A DNA stretch of 61,456 nucleotides from an uncultured Candidatus Melainabacteria bacterium (GCA_949741915.1 CATJOM010000060.1:1-61456); one strand, 5' to 3'; shown: positions 8,969-19,375, counted from the stretch's first letter. Numbers and translations: made by a program. The notes: generated by a model from the sequence alone, not told the origin.

Positions 8969-11491
8969 ATGAATAATTTGAATAGTATAAGTTTTGGTGG
9001 ACTTGAAACAACTTCCAAGGTAAAAAATAACAATGCATCTTTTAGTACTATGCAGGTAAAACAAGCTGCTGACAGCACTACTTCTCAGTCTCCATCTGAT
9101 ACCCTCACCATCAAAGGCAAACAAATTAAAAAGAAAACAGCAATCGCTGTTTTAATAGGAAGCTTAACAACATTAACTGCAAGCATTATATTTGCTTCAT
9201 CAATGGTTAAAAAAGGCAATATAATGCTAAATGATAAAAAAGGAGGATTATTTAAAAAATTTAAAGAAAGTTTAAAAACATTCACCAATGAAGGTAAAGA
9301 ACAATATGATTCAGCATTAAAAAAAGTAAATGATAATAACAATAATAACAATAATAACAACAATAAAGCAAATAACATTAAAGATAAGACACCAACCAAT
9401 CAAAATGATTTAAATAACAATAACTTAGATAAGCAACGCCCGGAAGATACATCAGGTATTACAGATAAAAATAATCCAAACAAGAACAAAATAACATCCA
9501 AAACACCTCCTGCAAATCAACAAAAAGCAAATAATAATCAACAAAACCAAACAGCAATAAAAAAAGATGATTCATCTAATTCATCTAATAATTTGGAAAA
9601 TGAAATACTAATAACCCCCAATGCAAAAAAAGTACAAGATAACACAGCGGAACAAAAACAAACTGCTGCTGGAACTTTAAATGAAGAAAGCCAAACCCCT
9701 AAATCATTAACCCCAGAAGAAATAACATCTTCAAATGATAAAAACAATAATTCAAAAACACCACAACCTCCAAAAGAAGGTTCATCCAATAAACAAACAG
9801 CAACACAACCAGATAAAACATCTCCTACCACACCTCCTGCTATTCAAGAACAAGAAGCACAACGGGCACCCGTAAAATGGACAGATGACCATTCTAAGAT
9901 AATTGAGGCAAAAATTCCCAAAGAGCAATTTAGTGAATACAGTATTCAAGAACTGACGAGCGGCATTACGAAATTTTTTGATATAAGTGGTGAAAAACCT
10001 CTTTCTGCAATGGATGATGCAGAACTTAGGAAAAAAATTCCCTATGCTTATGATATATATAGACAAAACCTTGAAAAAAATTCAATAGCACAAGAACGTG
10101 CGCAGAGACAAGTGGATTGGGGTGTAATTAAGGCCGAGACAACTGCCAAACATAGGCTGGACCAGCAATCTGCTGCTGCTCAAAAATTGACTGAGGAGCA
10201 AACTGCCTATAATACTGTTGCTGAAGTTGATTTAAGCGGAGAAACCGTGCTTTCGGCGCTGCAACAAAGTAAGTTATCTAAAGAAGAATTTCAAATATAC
10301 GGAAAAAATTTAGAATTATTAAAAAATGTTAAGAACCGTGCCTCAACTGCCAGTAATACTGCTGCATTAAATAAAGCTCCAAATTCATCGCAAAAATCTA
10401 TGGACAACCTGCTTCAAAGGGTATCGAATGGGCAAATTGAACCAATTACAGATATTGATATAAGCCGAAAAACCCAACCGACAGGTGCTCAAATTGCGCT
10501 CCTTTGCAAAGAGTCGCCTGAAAAATTTATAGAATATCAGGAAAATCTTAAGAAAATCGCGCAGGAAAAGGTAATCTTGGGAAGTTCTGCTAAAGCTTCT
10601 AAGAGATTGCCGTTTGATGTTGATGATTATGTTAAATTAGGCAGCCTCAATGATGACTTGGCGCTTGCCATGACTAACATGGTAGAAACCATGGGAAATG
10701 CAAGCAAGGCGCTGATTCATAGGTCTCAAAATTTTGATTTACAAGATATAGATAAGCTTTATGATGATATTGCAAAATTTTCAAATGAAATGCTGAAGGC
10801 AAAGCAAAAACTTATGGATTTTAATATAAAAAATTCCGAAACAGACAGATTGCTTGATGCTTGTAATCGCGTTGAGGCAAATCTTCTGGCCTTGTATAAT
10901 GAGCTTGACAATCATACAGACAAGCTTAAAATTAATGCGGATGAAAAAGCAAAAACCCTCCTATTGAAAAAGAGCGCATCTGTGAAAAAGCCGACACCGC
11001 CTGAGGATAGAGCAAAAATTGCTACAAAGGTGCAACATACTTCATTAAATTCTGAAATCAATGGTTTGCAGGATGCTGTCAAGGTTTCAGAAAAAAACGT
11101 TAATGGGGTTGAAACTGCCCTGCCTGCTGCTAAAGCCAGTGATGTTGCCGATGGCTTACCAGATTTTGTGCCCGAAAAATCAGACCAGCCAACACCAATG
11201 AAAGACGACGCGTTTTTTGCTAAAGAAACCCAAGGGCAAGAAAACCATCCAGTCCTGGATTCTGGTGATGAGAATGAAACGCACAAGAAACAATATACTG
11301 AAATTGTAAATCGAGTGCTTGGCGGTAAGGATTCTGGCTCGGTTTCTGGTAAGTTGCCAGAAGTGAGTGCTAAAGAAAAGCAACAGACTGAAGTACCCGA
11401 TGTGCCAGCGTTGCAGGCCTTTGCTACTGCTGAAACGAGTCTTTCAAACAAAGAACGAGGCCTTTTAGGAAAAATCAAATCGCTTTTCTAA
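8969..11491 (+). CDS. Large Asn-rich membrane-anchored protein with N-terminal SISFGG motif
   Basis: Function unknown. I take ATG 8969, preceded by AAGGAG with 12-base spacing, over the in-frame GTG at 8894. The resulting 840-residue protein reads SISFGG at residues 6-11, the same position class as SISFKA in the protein at 3498. One transmembrane helix spans about residues 57-79. It is followed by a basic segment, a run of ten Asn (about 123-133) and roughly 200 residues of low-complexity Asn/Gln/Lys/Pro/Thr sequence. The C-terminal half is helical and charged, probably coiled coil, with several DLSG/DISR repeats near motifs such as TAEVDLSGET. It may be a surface or envelope structural protein. 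No enzymatic motif is visible. Confidence 0.65.
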   Translation: MNNLNSISFGGLETTSKVKNNNASFSTMQVKQAADSTTSQSPSDTLTIKGKQIKKKTAIAVLIGSLTTLTASIIFASSMVKKGNIMLNDKKGGLFKKFKESLKTFTNEGKEQYDSALKKVNDNNNNNNNNNNKANNIKDKTPTNQNDLNNNNLDKQRPEDTSGITDKNNPNKNKITSKTPPANQQKANNNQQNQTAIKKDDSSNSSNNLENEILITPNAKKVQDNTAEQKQTAAGTLNEESQTPKSLTPEEITSSNDKNNNSKTPQPPKEGSSNKQTATQPDKTSPTTPPAIQEQEAQRAPVKWTDDHSKIIEAKIPKEQFSEYSIQELTSGITKFFDISGEKPLSAMDDAELRKKIPYAYDIYRQNLEKNSIAQERAQRQVDWGVIKAETTAKHRLDQQSAAAQKLTEEQTAYNTVAEVDLSGETVLSALQQSKLSKEEFQIYGKNLELLKNVKNRASTASNTAALNKAPNSSQKSMDNLLQRVSNGQIEPITDIDISRKTQPTGAQIALLCKESPEKFIEYQENLKKIAQEKVILGSSAKASKRLPFDVDDYVKLGSLNDDLALAMTNMVETMGNASKALIHRSQNFDLQDIDKLYDDIAKFSNEMLKAKQKLMDFNIKNSETDRLLDACNRVEANLLALYNELDNHTDKLKINADEKAKTLLLKKSASVKKPTPPEDRAKIATKVQHTSLNSEINGLQDAVKVSEKNVNGVETALPAAKASDVADGLPDFVPEKSDQPTPMKDDAFFAKETQGQENHPVLDSGDENETHKKQYTEIVNRVLGGKDSGSVSGKLPEVSAKEKQQTEVPDVPALQAFATAETSLSNKERGLLGKIKSLF
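9330..9366 (+). repeat. AAC/AAT microsatellite coding for Asn
   Basis: About twelve consecutive AAC or AAT codons (mostly an AATAAC hexamer) inside the low-complexity region of the large SISFGG protein. Hexamer steps would change the number of Asn residues without a frameshift. Confidence 0.8.
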
Positions 11492-12502
11492 ATAGATAGA
11501 AAGATAGAATTTAATATTTGTGCAAAATTTCATAATTTGCAAAATGGTTTAAAATGAATAAAAAATCATACGTGCAGAAAAAGATGTGTCATAAATTTTG
11601 TTTAGTTAATAAAGAAATAATTAAATCTACTTGAAAGGCTTGCTGCCACTGTGCTGCAACGTATTGCTACACCTGATAAACTTGTGTTTATTGGAAATCA
11701 TGGTTTCAGCTCTTCTGTAAGCCTTGTGCTACATATTTTTGACGCTATTTGTAATCTTATTTTCCTTGCTGCACAAACCATTGGAGGCTTTTTTATTGAC
11801 TAAGTTTTTACAAATAATTTTAATATTGCCAAAAAAGCCATTTAAATAAAGCATTTTGGCTTACTGTCACGCCTGAAAGCCCTTGCCCTACTGGCATTTT
11901 AAGTGAATTAGTAATAAAATTACCTAAAAACCTTGCCATTAGGTATTTTTGAGTATATTGAACTGTTATAACGCGCTTCGTTGCTGTTATTTTACAGAAA
12001 AATACACTTAAAATCATTGCGGTAGGCTGAGTTTCATTTTATTGTTATTGAAAACTATCTTCTGTCTGCTATTTTACGCTGTATAACAGGTTAAAAGCCC
12101 CTGTAATATTAATTTTTAAAATCTTTGTTATGCTACAACCCTATTATAATGCTTAATTGGCAGATATTATCTTTTAAAATCCAGGCTGCACTTTGTTTTT
12201 AAGCCTCTTTTAAAATCTACGTGCAGATAATATATGTCTTTATATGTTCTGAAAGCTCAAAACCATTCTAAATCCTACGTTGTAATTCGTTTAATTTTTT
12301 AACGCCATGATAAATGCACTTTTCGGCAGCTATATGAATTTTGCATTGCGCGAAATTTATATATATCATTTTTCCTTCCTGTAAACATCGTTTAATAAAT
12401 ATTTTTCAAAGAGAATAAAAATATTCAAAAAATCAAAAATTTTAAATCCATATTTTTAGACATTCATGCTTTAAAATCTAGATGTAAAGAAATTTGCATA
12501 AT
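11492..12502. other. About 1 kb of apparently non-coding DNA
   Basis: No credible ORF on either strand between the convergent SISFGG gene and ctpA. The only ORF over 60 codons (11820-12017, minus) has no ribosome-binding site or recognisable composition. The 9-mer TTTAAAATC recurs at 12115, 12173, 12209 and 12470. Possible contents are a decayed gene or an undescribed RNA; I cannot tell which. Confidence 0.5.
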
Positions 12503-12540
12503 AAAGACAGGCCTTAATTTTACTCTTGGCCTGTCTTTTC
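12503..12540 (-). terminator. Strong hairpin terminator downstream of ctpA
   Basis: A perfect 11-bp stem (AAAGACAGGCC with GGCCTGTCTTT) and 14-base loop, with T runs on both sides, so it can work in both directions. It lies about 140 bp past the ctpA stop, on the side facing the long non-coding stretch. Confidence 0.75.
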
Positions 12541-12681
12541 ACCTGTTCAACACAATCTAAACTTTATTTTCCACTTAAGGTTTATGGTGCGGCTGTGGGT
12601 CTTTACTTTGCAGTTATGACACTTTGGTTGTATTTGCCTCAGCTGCAATCAGCACTAGCAGGGTTTTTTAAGGAATTCTGT

Positions 12682-13896
12682 TTATTTCCCCCTTGCTGCT
12701 CTTGTGCCTCTTGCCAGGATGTCATTAGCTTTTTGAAGCTGTGGGTCTCTTTCTGCCTTAATGTCTTCTGGTGTGATATCAACCTCTATATCAGGCTCTA
12801 TGCCTTTTTTGTTAATATCGGTGCCGTTTGGCGTTAAATATTTTTGTATCGTAATGTGCATAGCAGCACCGTTTGGAAGTTTGTTAATTTCCTGTACAAG
12901 CCCTTTCCCAAAGGATTTTTTGCCTACAATTGTCGCTCTGCCATTGTCCTTTAAGGCGCCTGATAAAATCTCACTTGCAGAGGCGCTTCCCCCGTTAATC
13001 AATACCACTAAGGGCTGTCTTGTAATTACTCTCTGGGTTGATTTTTGTGTTTCTTTATATCCTTCTCTGTCAACGGTTGAAACTATTGTCTGACCATCCA
13101 GAAGCATATCAGCGATAAATATCGCATTGGTCAAAAGCCCGCCAGGGTTTGATCTTAGGTCAATTATAATGCCGTCCTTATCTCTGTTTTGAATAAGCGC
13201 ATTTTGAAACTCCATTGTCGCATTTTTGCTAATAAAGGAGCTGAGCCTTATGTAGCCTACGTTTGGAGAAAGTTTTGCGTACTTGGGAATTTTGGTTGAA
13301 ACTGATTTTAACTCAATATTAGCCCTTTTTATTTTGTAAATTTTGTTTTCTTCTTTGTCTCTTTTGATTAAAAGTTCAACTGTGGTGCCCTCTTCGCCTC
13401 TAATTTTGTCTGCTGCGGCATCTACGGTTATTCCCTTTGTTGATTTTCCGTCAATTTCAAGGATTTCATCTTCAGCCTTTAAGCCTGCCTTTTCACCTGG
13501 TGTATCTTCTAATGGTGCTATAATCAAGAGTTTGCCATCTCTCACGCCAATTTGAACCCCAATACCCTTTAAAGACCCTTGAATAGAGTCATTCTCTTCG
13601 CCATATTCTTTAGGGTTTAAGAATTTTGTATATACATCATTGAGGCTTGAAACCATTGAGTCTATTGCAACATAGGCATCATCCTCTGTCTTGATTACAG
13701 AATCATATTTATGGCGCCACCTTGCCCAGTTCTGATTATTGTTGGTTTGATCTACAAATTTTGTATCAATTAATTTCCATGCCTTATCATAAAGGGCCTG
13801 GGGTGTTTGTGCTAATACCGGATTCAGCGCTGTTGTAACATATGACATAAATAACAATAGTGCCGCCACCGTTATTTTTTTCCAAATATTCTTCAT
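12682..13896 (-). CDS. ctpA: C-terminal processing peptidase, S41 family
   Basis: The protein (404 aa) has a signal peptide (basic start, hydrophobic core about 8-24, A-Q at 29-30), so it acts outside the inner membrane. A PDZ domain (about 108-185, with GIGVQIGVRDGKL) is followed by an S41 domain. The expected Ser306 in GGSASASE and Lys331 in SFGKG are 25 residues apart, as in Prc/CtpA. DLRSNPGGL near 247 is the oxyanion region. Such proteases trim C-termini of envelope proteins. It stands alone and diverges from the cyclase gene across 204 bp. CtpA-type naming is by family, not by known substrate. Confidence 0.92.
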   Translation of the reverse strand: MKNIWKKITVAALLLFMSYVTTALNPVLAQTPQALYDKAWKLIDTKFVDQTNNNQNWARWRHKYDSVIKTEDDAYVAIDSMVSSLNDVYTKFLNPKEYGEENDSIQGSLKGIGVQIGVRDGKLLIIAPLEDTPGEKAGLKAEDEILEIDGKSTKGITVDAAADKIRGEEGTTVELLIKRDKEENKIYKIKRANIELKSVSTKIPKYAKLSPNVGYIRLSSFISKNATMEFQNALIQNRDKDGIIIDLRSNPGGLLTNAIFIADMLLDGQTIVSTVDREGYKETQKSTQRVITRQPLVVLINGGSASASEILSGALKDNGRATIVGKKSFGKGLVQEINKLPNGAAMHITIQKYLTPNGTDINKKGIEPDIEVDITPEDIKAERDPQLQKANDILARGTRAARGK

Positions 13897-14100
13897 AATG
13901 TCCTCCTTGCTCCTTTCTTAAGGTTAGGCAGTTTTGTAAACCGTTTTTTAAAAAGAGCCCAATTCTAGTATTCTTCGATTTTGGCCGAATAATCGTTTAT
14001 CTTGGATAGTAATAATATAATTTTAATATAAAATAATTGTTAAGACAAATTTATCCTGTTTTTATTTGGCAAAACGCTGTTTATAAAGTAAAATAGGGCT

Positions 14101-16062
14101 ATGGAAATTTCGCATAAAAAATCTTTAATCCTTTTAACTATAGCATCAATTGTGGTGTTTTTTGTGGTATATTTAATCGGCCACACCATCTTCCAATATA
14201 AATCTTATAACTTTATGATGAAGCAAACATCAGTAAATAAGACTGCTTCAGATGATATTATCCTTATCGTAATAGATAATAAATCCCTAATCCGCCTCGG
14301 ACGCTGGCCCTGGAAAAGGACATTATTTCTTGAAATCTTTGATTATCTTGAACATCATACAGAGGCAAAAGTTTACGGTTTTGATGCCGTAATTATCGCG
14401 CCAGATACTGATTTTCCTGAGCATGACAGAGAATTTTCAAGAAGAATAGGTAGTTATGACAAGCTTGTTGCCGGTGTTGGCTTTATGTATGATTATTTTA
14501 GAAGCGAAACAGACAAGGAACTCTTTGATAAAGTGCTCTCTCAAAAGTATGATGTTAGCTTTATTGATAAAAGAAGTTCAAAATATCGCATAAAAAGTAA
14601 ATATAACAGCTTTACGCCATTTTTGAAAGATTATTTTTATAACGTTAAAAATCTTGGTGCTGTGAATACATTTCAGGATTTTGATGGGTATATAAGGAAA
14701 GTTGATCAGATAATTTCTTATGACGATATGCTTTATCCGTCTTTGCCGTTATTAATGTATTCAAAAGTCACTGGCATTAAGGAATTCACAATAACTGATA
14801 AGTATGTGGCTGGCGCAAATGAAGATTATAAGCTAAAAATGCCCATAATAAATATGGATGGTAATGTTTACAGCTACATTTCATATTACAAAACAGATGA
14901 CGGTGTTTATTCTCATCAAAAAATTTCTGCATCTGATGTTATTGAATCATTAAGAAATATTAAGCAAGGCAAGAAGCCCATAATTGATTCTGAAATATTC
15001 AAGGACAAAATTGTATTTGTCGGCTCAAACGCCAATTCACAGGCACTGCAGGATGTGAAGCGAACTCCTGTATCTGATACATTTGCGGGGCTTGATATCC
15101 AGGCAACAAATTTTAATAACCTGTATAAAAACGAATTTTTCATTGAAGCAAGCCCTGTATATGGTTTCGTGGTAATCTTGACAGTGTTTCTACTTGTTCT
15201 GCTTTTGATTTGTACCCTTCCTATTCCTGCAGCCCTTATGTGTACATCACTTGTAATGTTTTTATATTTTATCTTTACATTCTTAATGTATGATAGAAGA
15301 ATCGGCGTAGGGCTGATTTTGCCAGAAGTCTTTATGCTAATTGCAATTGGTTTTGGTTATTCTTATAGATATCTTGTTGAAGGTAGGAAGAAGGAGAAAA
15401 TACAGTCTGTTATGGGAAAATATATTTCAAAGGATGTTATGCAGAATGTTGTCTCAGATATTGATGGAGTGAGGCTTGGCGGAAAAAGAGCCTGTGTTAC
15501 TGTGTTGTTTGCTGATATAAGAGGTTTTACCTCAATCTCTGAAAAACTTTCAGCCGAAGAGGTAACAAGGATTTTGAATGAATACTTTTCAGCTATTGCC
15601 CCCATTATTGAAAATCATAACGGCATTTTGAATAAATTTATGGGAGATGCCGTACTTGCTGTTTTTGGTGAACCCATTAAGAATGAGAATCATGCAATTG
15701 ATGCTGTAAAATGCGCTGACGATATGTTGAAAAAAGTTAAGCAATTGCAGGCAAAGTGGCTTGATGAAGGCAAGCCAAAAATTGAAATTGGCATTGGAAT
15801 TTCAACAGGCGAGGCGTTTGTTGGCAATATTGGCTCTGAAGAAAGGCTTGAATACACGGTAATTGGTGATACTGTAAATACTGCAAGCAGGATTGAAAAC
15901 TATAATAAGGTTTACAAAACCAAGTTTTTAATCAGTGAAGAAACCTTTGTGCGGGTTCAAAAATATGTTGATGTAATAAAAATTAGAGAAGTTGCAATCA
16001 GGGGAAAATCCAAAAAAATTAATATTTATGAGGTTTTAAGGATTTTGTCACCTGAAAAATAG
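14101..16062 (+). CDS. CHASE2-domain adenylate/guanylate cyclase
   Basis: The protein (653 aa) has an N-terminal transmembrane helix (about 9-29), an extracytoplasmic CHASE2 sensor (about 45-330, with the typical IVIDNKSLIRLGRWPW start), two to three transmembrane helices (about 350-418) and a class III cyclase domain (about 445-640). Metal-binding Asp472 (FADIRGF) and Asp516 (MGDAVLA) are 44 residues apart, as in active enzymes; the EYTVIGDTVNTASR block is intact. It should make cAMP in response to an unknown periplasmic signal. Cyanobacteria are rich in this architecture. recG starts 9 bp downstream, an unexpected pairing that may only reflect compact layout. Confidence 0.93.
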   Translation: MEISHKKSLILLTIASIVVFFVVYLIGHTIFQYKSYNFMMKQTSVNKTASDDIILIVIDNKSLIRLGRWPWKRTLFLEIFDYLEHHTEAKVYGFDAVIIAPDTDFPEHDREFSRRIGSYDKLVAGVGFMYDYFRSETDKELFDKVLSQKYDVSFIDKRSSKYRIKSKYNSFTPFLKDYFYNVKNLGAVNTFQDFDGYIRKVDQIISYDDMLYPSLPLLMYSKVTGIKEFTITDKYVAGANEDYKLKMPIINMDGNVYSYISYYKTDDGVYSHQKISASDVIESLRNIKQGKKPIIDSEIFKDKIVFVGSNANSQALQDVKRTPVSDTFAGLDIQATNFNNLYKNEFFIEASPVYGFVVILTVFLLVLLLICTLPIPAALMCTSLVMFLYFIFTFLMYDRRIGVGLILPEVFMLIAIGFGYSYRYLVEGRKKEKIQSVMGKYISKDVMQNVVSDIDGVRLGGKRACVTVLFADIRGFTSISEKLSAEEVTRILNEYFSAIAPIIENHNGILNKFMGDAVLAVFGEPIKNENHAIDAVKCADDMLKKVKQLQAKWLDEGKPKIEIGIGISTGEAFVGNIGSEERLEYTVIGDTVNTASRIENYNKVYKTKFLISEETFVRVQKYVDVIKIREVAIRGKSKKINIYEVLRILSPEK

Positions 16063-16071
16063 GTTAATGTA

Positions 16072-18540
16072 GTGAAGTTTGATAACCTTTATACAGCGCT
16101 GAAAAAAGCGATAGAAATTGAAGAAAAGTATCAATATATTGATTTTATTGGGAAAACTACCTGTTTTTCTGACTTTGTCATGAAGTCTTTGAATGATTTT
16201 AAAAAAAAATTAGGCAAAGTTGATAAACAGCGCCTGGAACCTGTTTGTGGCTGTTTTTACCAATACCGTTTTGATTCAATCTCGGGCAGAATGAATTCTA
16301 TAAGGATGCTAAATGAGGTTTTAGATTACTTTAAAAAGGCTCAGAATAAGGCTCTTGAGGCTGCACAGATTAGGCTTGAAGAAAAAAAAGCAAAAAAAGC
16401 CCTTGAAGAAGAGGCACAAAATTTAGAGAGAGAGAATGCTAGAAAGGTTTTTTCAACAAACATTGATGAGATTGATGTTTCGTATGTAAAAGGCGTAGGG
16501 CCAAAGCTGGGTGCGGTCTTGAATAAGCTTTCAATTTATACAGTCAAAGATTTGCTTGAATATTACCCAAAAAAATATGTTGATTATGAAGGCAGGGTGC
16601 GCATTAAAGACCTCGAGCCGGGAAATTCCGTGTGTGTTTTTGGCACTATTAAAAATGTTGAATGCTATACAACAAGGAATAAATTAACGGTTTTAAAGCT
16701 TTTAATCAGCGATGGGACGGGTAATTTAAACATTGCAATGTTTTATAAAGCCGCCAATAGAAGGATGCAGGAACACTATAAATCTCAATACCCTAAAGAT
16801 GCAGGGATTATAGCCTATGGCACAGTAAAGGTTGATAAATTTACAGGGCTTTTGACCCTTGATAAACCGCAAATGCAGGTTATAACCTCAGATTTCACTG
16901 ATGAGGATGAAAATGCCCTCTATGAGACAAAAATCACCCCTATATATCCTTTGTGTGAAAATTTAAATCCTAAAACCTTGACGAGGGCAATATTTAACGC
17001 TGTTGAAAAGCACGCTGATTCAATCCCAGAGCCTCTTCCAGAGTTTTTAAGAGATGAAGTTAATTTGATTCCCAAAAAAGATGCTGTAAGTTCTATTCAT
17101 TTTCCAAAAACTTCAAAAGACCTTGAAAATGCAAGATTTAGACTTGTTTTCGAGGAATTATTTATTCTGCAGATGAATCTTGCACTTATCCGGGAATCTA
17201 ACAAGAAGCTTGACAGCGTGCCATTGAAAGTCAATAAAGACGGGCTTGTCGAAAGGTTTATAAAAAATCTTCCATTTGAGTTAACAAATGCCCAAAAACA
17301 AGCCGTAGATGAGATTAGGCGAGATTTAAGCCGTAAAGAGCCTATGCAGAGGCTATTGCAGGGTGATGTAGGAAGCGGAAAGACTGTTGTTGCGTGTATC
17401 ATGCTCCTCTGTGCAGTGGAAAATGGCTATCAGGGCGCAATTATGGCGCCTACAGAAATACTTGCTACGCAGCACTATAAAAATTTTATTGAATGGCTGA
17501 CGCCGCTGAATCTTTCCATAGGCTTATTTTTGGGCAAAAATACGTCAAGGCTCCGCCGCGAGATGCTAACCTCCTTAAAAAACGGCCAAACCCATATAGC
17601 AGTTGGTACGCACGCTCTTATACAGGATGGAGTCGAGTTTAATAATCTTGGTGCTGTTGTGGTGGATGAACAGCATAGATTCGGCGTAAAGCAAAGGTCT
17701 AAGCTTTTAAGCAAGGGCAAGACGCCTCAAATGCTTACAATGACTGCAACTCCTATTCCAAGAACACTTGCTTTAACCGTTCATGGAGACCTTGATGTTA
17801 CAACGATTGATGAACTTCCAAAGGGCAGGCTTCCTGTTAAAACAACTCTTGTAGGGGCACAGGGGCGAAAAGAAGCCTATGGCCTTATAAGAGAACAGGT
17901 GCTTTTTGGCCACCAGGCCTACATCGTATATCCCTTGATTGACGAAAGTGAGACTATAAGCGCAAAAAACGCCACACAGGAAGCTGAAAGGCTTCAAAAT
18001 GAAGTATTTCAAAGCTTTAAGATAGGCCTTCTGCATGGCAAGATGCCAAATGATGAGAAAGAAAAGGTCATGAATGACTTTAAGCTTGGCAAATACAATA
18101 TTTTAGTTTCAACAACTGTTGTAGAAGTAGGCGTGGATGTGCCAAATACCACCGTTATAATGATTGAAAACGCTGAACGCTTTGGCCTTAGCCAGCTTCA
18201 CCAGTTGAGGGGCCGTGTTGGCCGTTCTGATAAACAGTCTTACTGTGTTTTGGTTGCGCAAACCGCTTCAAAGCAAACAAAGGATAAGCTTTCTGTGCTT
18301 ACCGAAACAAACAACGGTTTTATTGTTGCCCAAAAAGACCTTGAAATAAGAGGTCCAGGTGAATTTTTAGGCACAAGGCAAAGTGGTATAGCAGATTTTG
18401 GCCTTGCAGATCTTGTTTCAGATGTTAAAATCCTTGAGTTGGCGCGCGAAAAAGCCTTTGAATTTGCTAAAAACTATAATGTCGAAGACTTTCCCCTTCT
18501 TCGGGATGAAATTTATAAGATGAATATGTTTAGAGGGTAA
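16072..18540 (+). CDS. recG: ATP-dependent DNA helicase RecG
   Basis: RecG remodels stalled forks and Holliday junctions. The 822-residue protein is longer than E. coli RecG (693) because of about 125 extra N-terminal residues, as in cyanobacterial RecG. Domains: helix-hairpin-helix and wedge (VKGVGPKLG near 141, then OB fold), Walker A GDVGSGKT (431-438), DEQH box (532-535), TATPIPRT near 560 and the C-terminal QLRGRVGRS motif VI. The start is GTG at 16072, 9 bp after the cyclase stop, so the two are probably co-transcribed. Confidence 0.95.
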   Translation: MKFDNLYTALKKAIEIEEKYQYIDFIGKTTCFSDFVMKSLNDFKKKLGKVDKQRLEPVCGCFYQYRFDSISGRMNSIRMLNEVLDYFKKAQNKALEAAQIRLEEKKAKKALEEEAQNLERENARKVFSTNIDEIDVSYVKGVGPKLGAVLNKLSIYTVKDLLEYYPKKYVDYEGRVRIKDLEPGNSVCVFGTIKNVECYTTRNKLTVLKLLISDGTGNLNIAMFYKAANRRMQEHYKSQYPKDAGIIAYGTVKVDKFTGLLTLDKPQMQVITSDFTDEDENALYETKITPIYPLCENLNPKTLTRAIFNAVEKHADSIPEPLPEFLRDEVNLIPKKDAVSSIHFPKTSKDLENARFRLVFEELFILQMNLALIRESNKKLDSVPLKVNKDGLVERFIKNLPFELTNAQKQAVDEIRRDLSRKEPMQRLLQGDVGSGKTVVACIMLLCAVENGYQGAIMAPTEILATQHYKNFIEWLTPLNLSIGLFLGKNTSRLRREMLTSLKNGQTHIAVGTHALIQDGVEFNNLGAVVVDEQHRFGVKQRSKLLSKGKTPQMLTMTATPIPRTLALTVHGDLDVTTIDELPKGRLPVKTTLVGAQGRKEAYGLIREQVLFGHQAYIVYPLIDESETISAKNATQEAERLQNEVFQSFKIGLLHGKMPNDEKEKVMNDFKLGKYNILVSTTVVEVGVDVPNTTVIMIENAERFGLSQLHQLRGRVGRSDKQSYCVLVAQTASKQTKDKLSVLTETNNGFIVAQKDLEIRGPGEFLGTRQSGIADFGLADLVSDVKILELAREKAFEFAKNYNVEDFPLLRDEIYKMNMFRG

Positions 18541-18814
18541 ATTACTCTCTAAATCTTTCGATAACTCTTGTTTGCCATAAGGATTAATACAATACAGGCT
18601 TTCGCTCGTATATGTTTTTGCATTTAGCAGTATAATCTATTGTAAAATATTTGGCTTCATAAAAGCAAAAGCATTGTTATGATTGATTTGTATATAACTA
18701 CCTTATTTTTTTCCTTTTCTTTATTTTTCTCAACAAACATTCCAGAATTTAGCAAAAATATTTATTTTTGTACAGGTTTTATATGCGCACATATAATATT
18801 TAGGAGAGAAGAAT

Positions 18815-19321
18815 ATGATAGGAAAAGTCTCATCAAATTTAGGCTTTGGCAATGTGTATCTTGGCGGAAGATCAAAGCCCAAGCAAAGAAAAGAGGCTGA
18901 GAAACTTGTGACATTATTCTATAATGATCCCTATTTCTCAATTAAAGAGTTTATGAATACATATAAAGGCATAAAAGAAGAAGTGGAATCAAAATATCCA
19001 GAGGAGGATATTGGTGTAACAGTTGATGCTGTACCTTGTAAGTATCGTAATACTAACAAGTTCTTTAACAAACTTACAATAACAATAAAAAGCCTAAGAA
19101 CAATTGACCGCCCAGGTTTAGACCTATTTAAACCTGGTGAAAAAATTGCAAGTAACGATTGTAATATGGAAACCGATTACTCTTTTTCTATTGCTAATGA
19201 AAAATTTGCATCAGAGATTATTGAGAAAATAGATGCAAAGAAGGCCGAAAAAGAGCAAAACGAATCAAGCCAGCAGGAAAGAGAAGCAAAAATTAAAGAA
19301 ATCCTTGATATGCTGGCATAA
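18815..19321 (+). CDS. Uncharacterised 168-residue protein
   Basis: No family recognised. A TAGGAGAG ribosome-binding site supports ATG 18815 over an overlapping 73-codon ORF in another frame. The N-terminus NLGFGNVYLGG recalls, loosely, the short SISFGG-type motif of other proteins in this window. The middle is mixed alpha/beta and the last 45 residues are a charged helix (EIIEKIDAKKAEKEQNE). No membrane segment. TTGTAC and TATAAT boxes 18 bp apart (18768, 18792) lie just upstream. The gene ends before a bidirectional hairpin. Confidence 0.6.
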   Translation: MIGKVSSNLGFGNVYLGGRSKPKQRKEAEKLVTLFYNDPYFSIKEFMNTYKGIKEEVESKYPEEDIGVTVDAVPCKYRNTNKFFNKLTITIKSLRTIDRPGLDLFKPGEKIASNDCNMETDYSFSIANEKFASEIIEKIDAKKAEKEQNESSQQEREAKIKEILDMLA

Positions 19322-19375
19322 AGGTATACCGATGCTGCAGACATAATGCATAGTTAAACAAGTAATATTTATTGC

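Noticed and set aside
11820-12017. 65-codon minus-strand ORF in the non-coding kilobase
   Set aside because: No start context, no recognisable protein features; more likely chance.
18679-18900. 73-codon ORF overlapping the gene at 18815
   Set aside because: The overlapping frame from 18815 has a good ribosome-binding site and protein-like composition; this one is Phe-rich and covers a promoter-like region.
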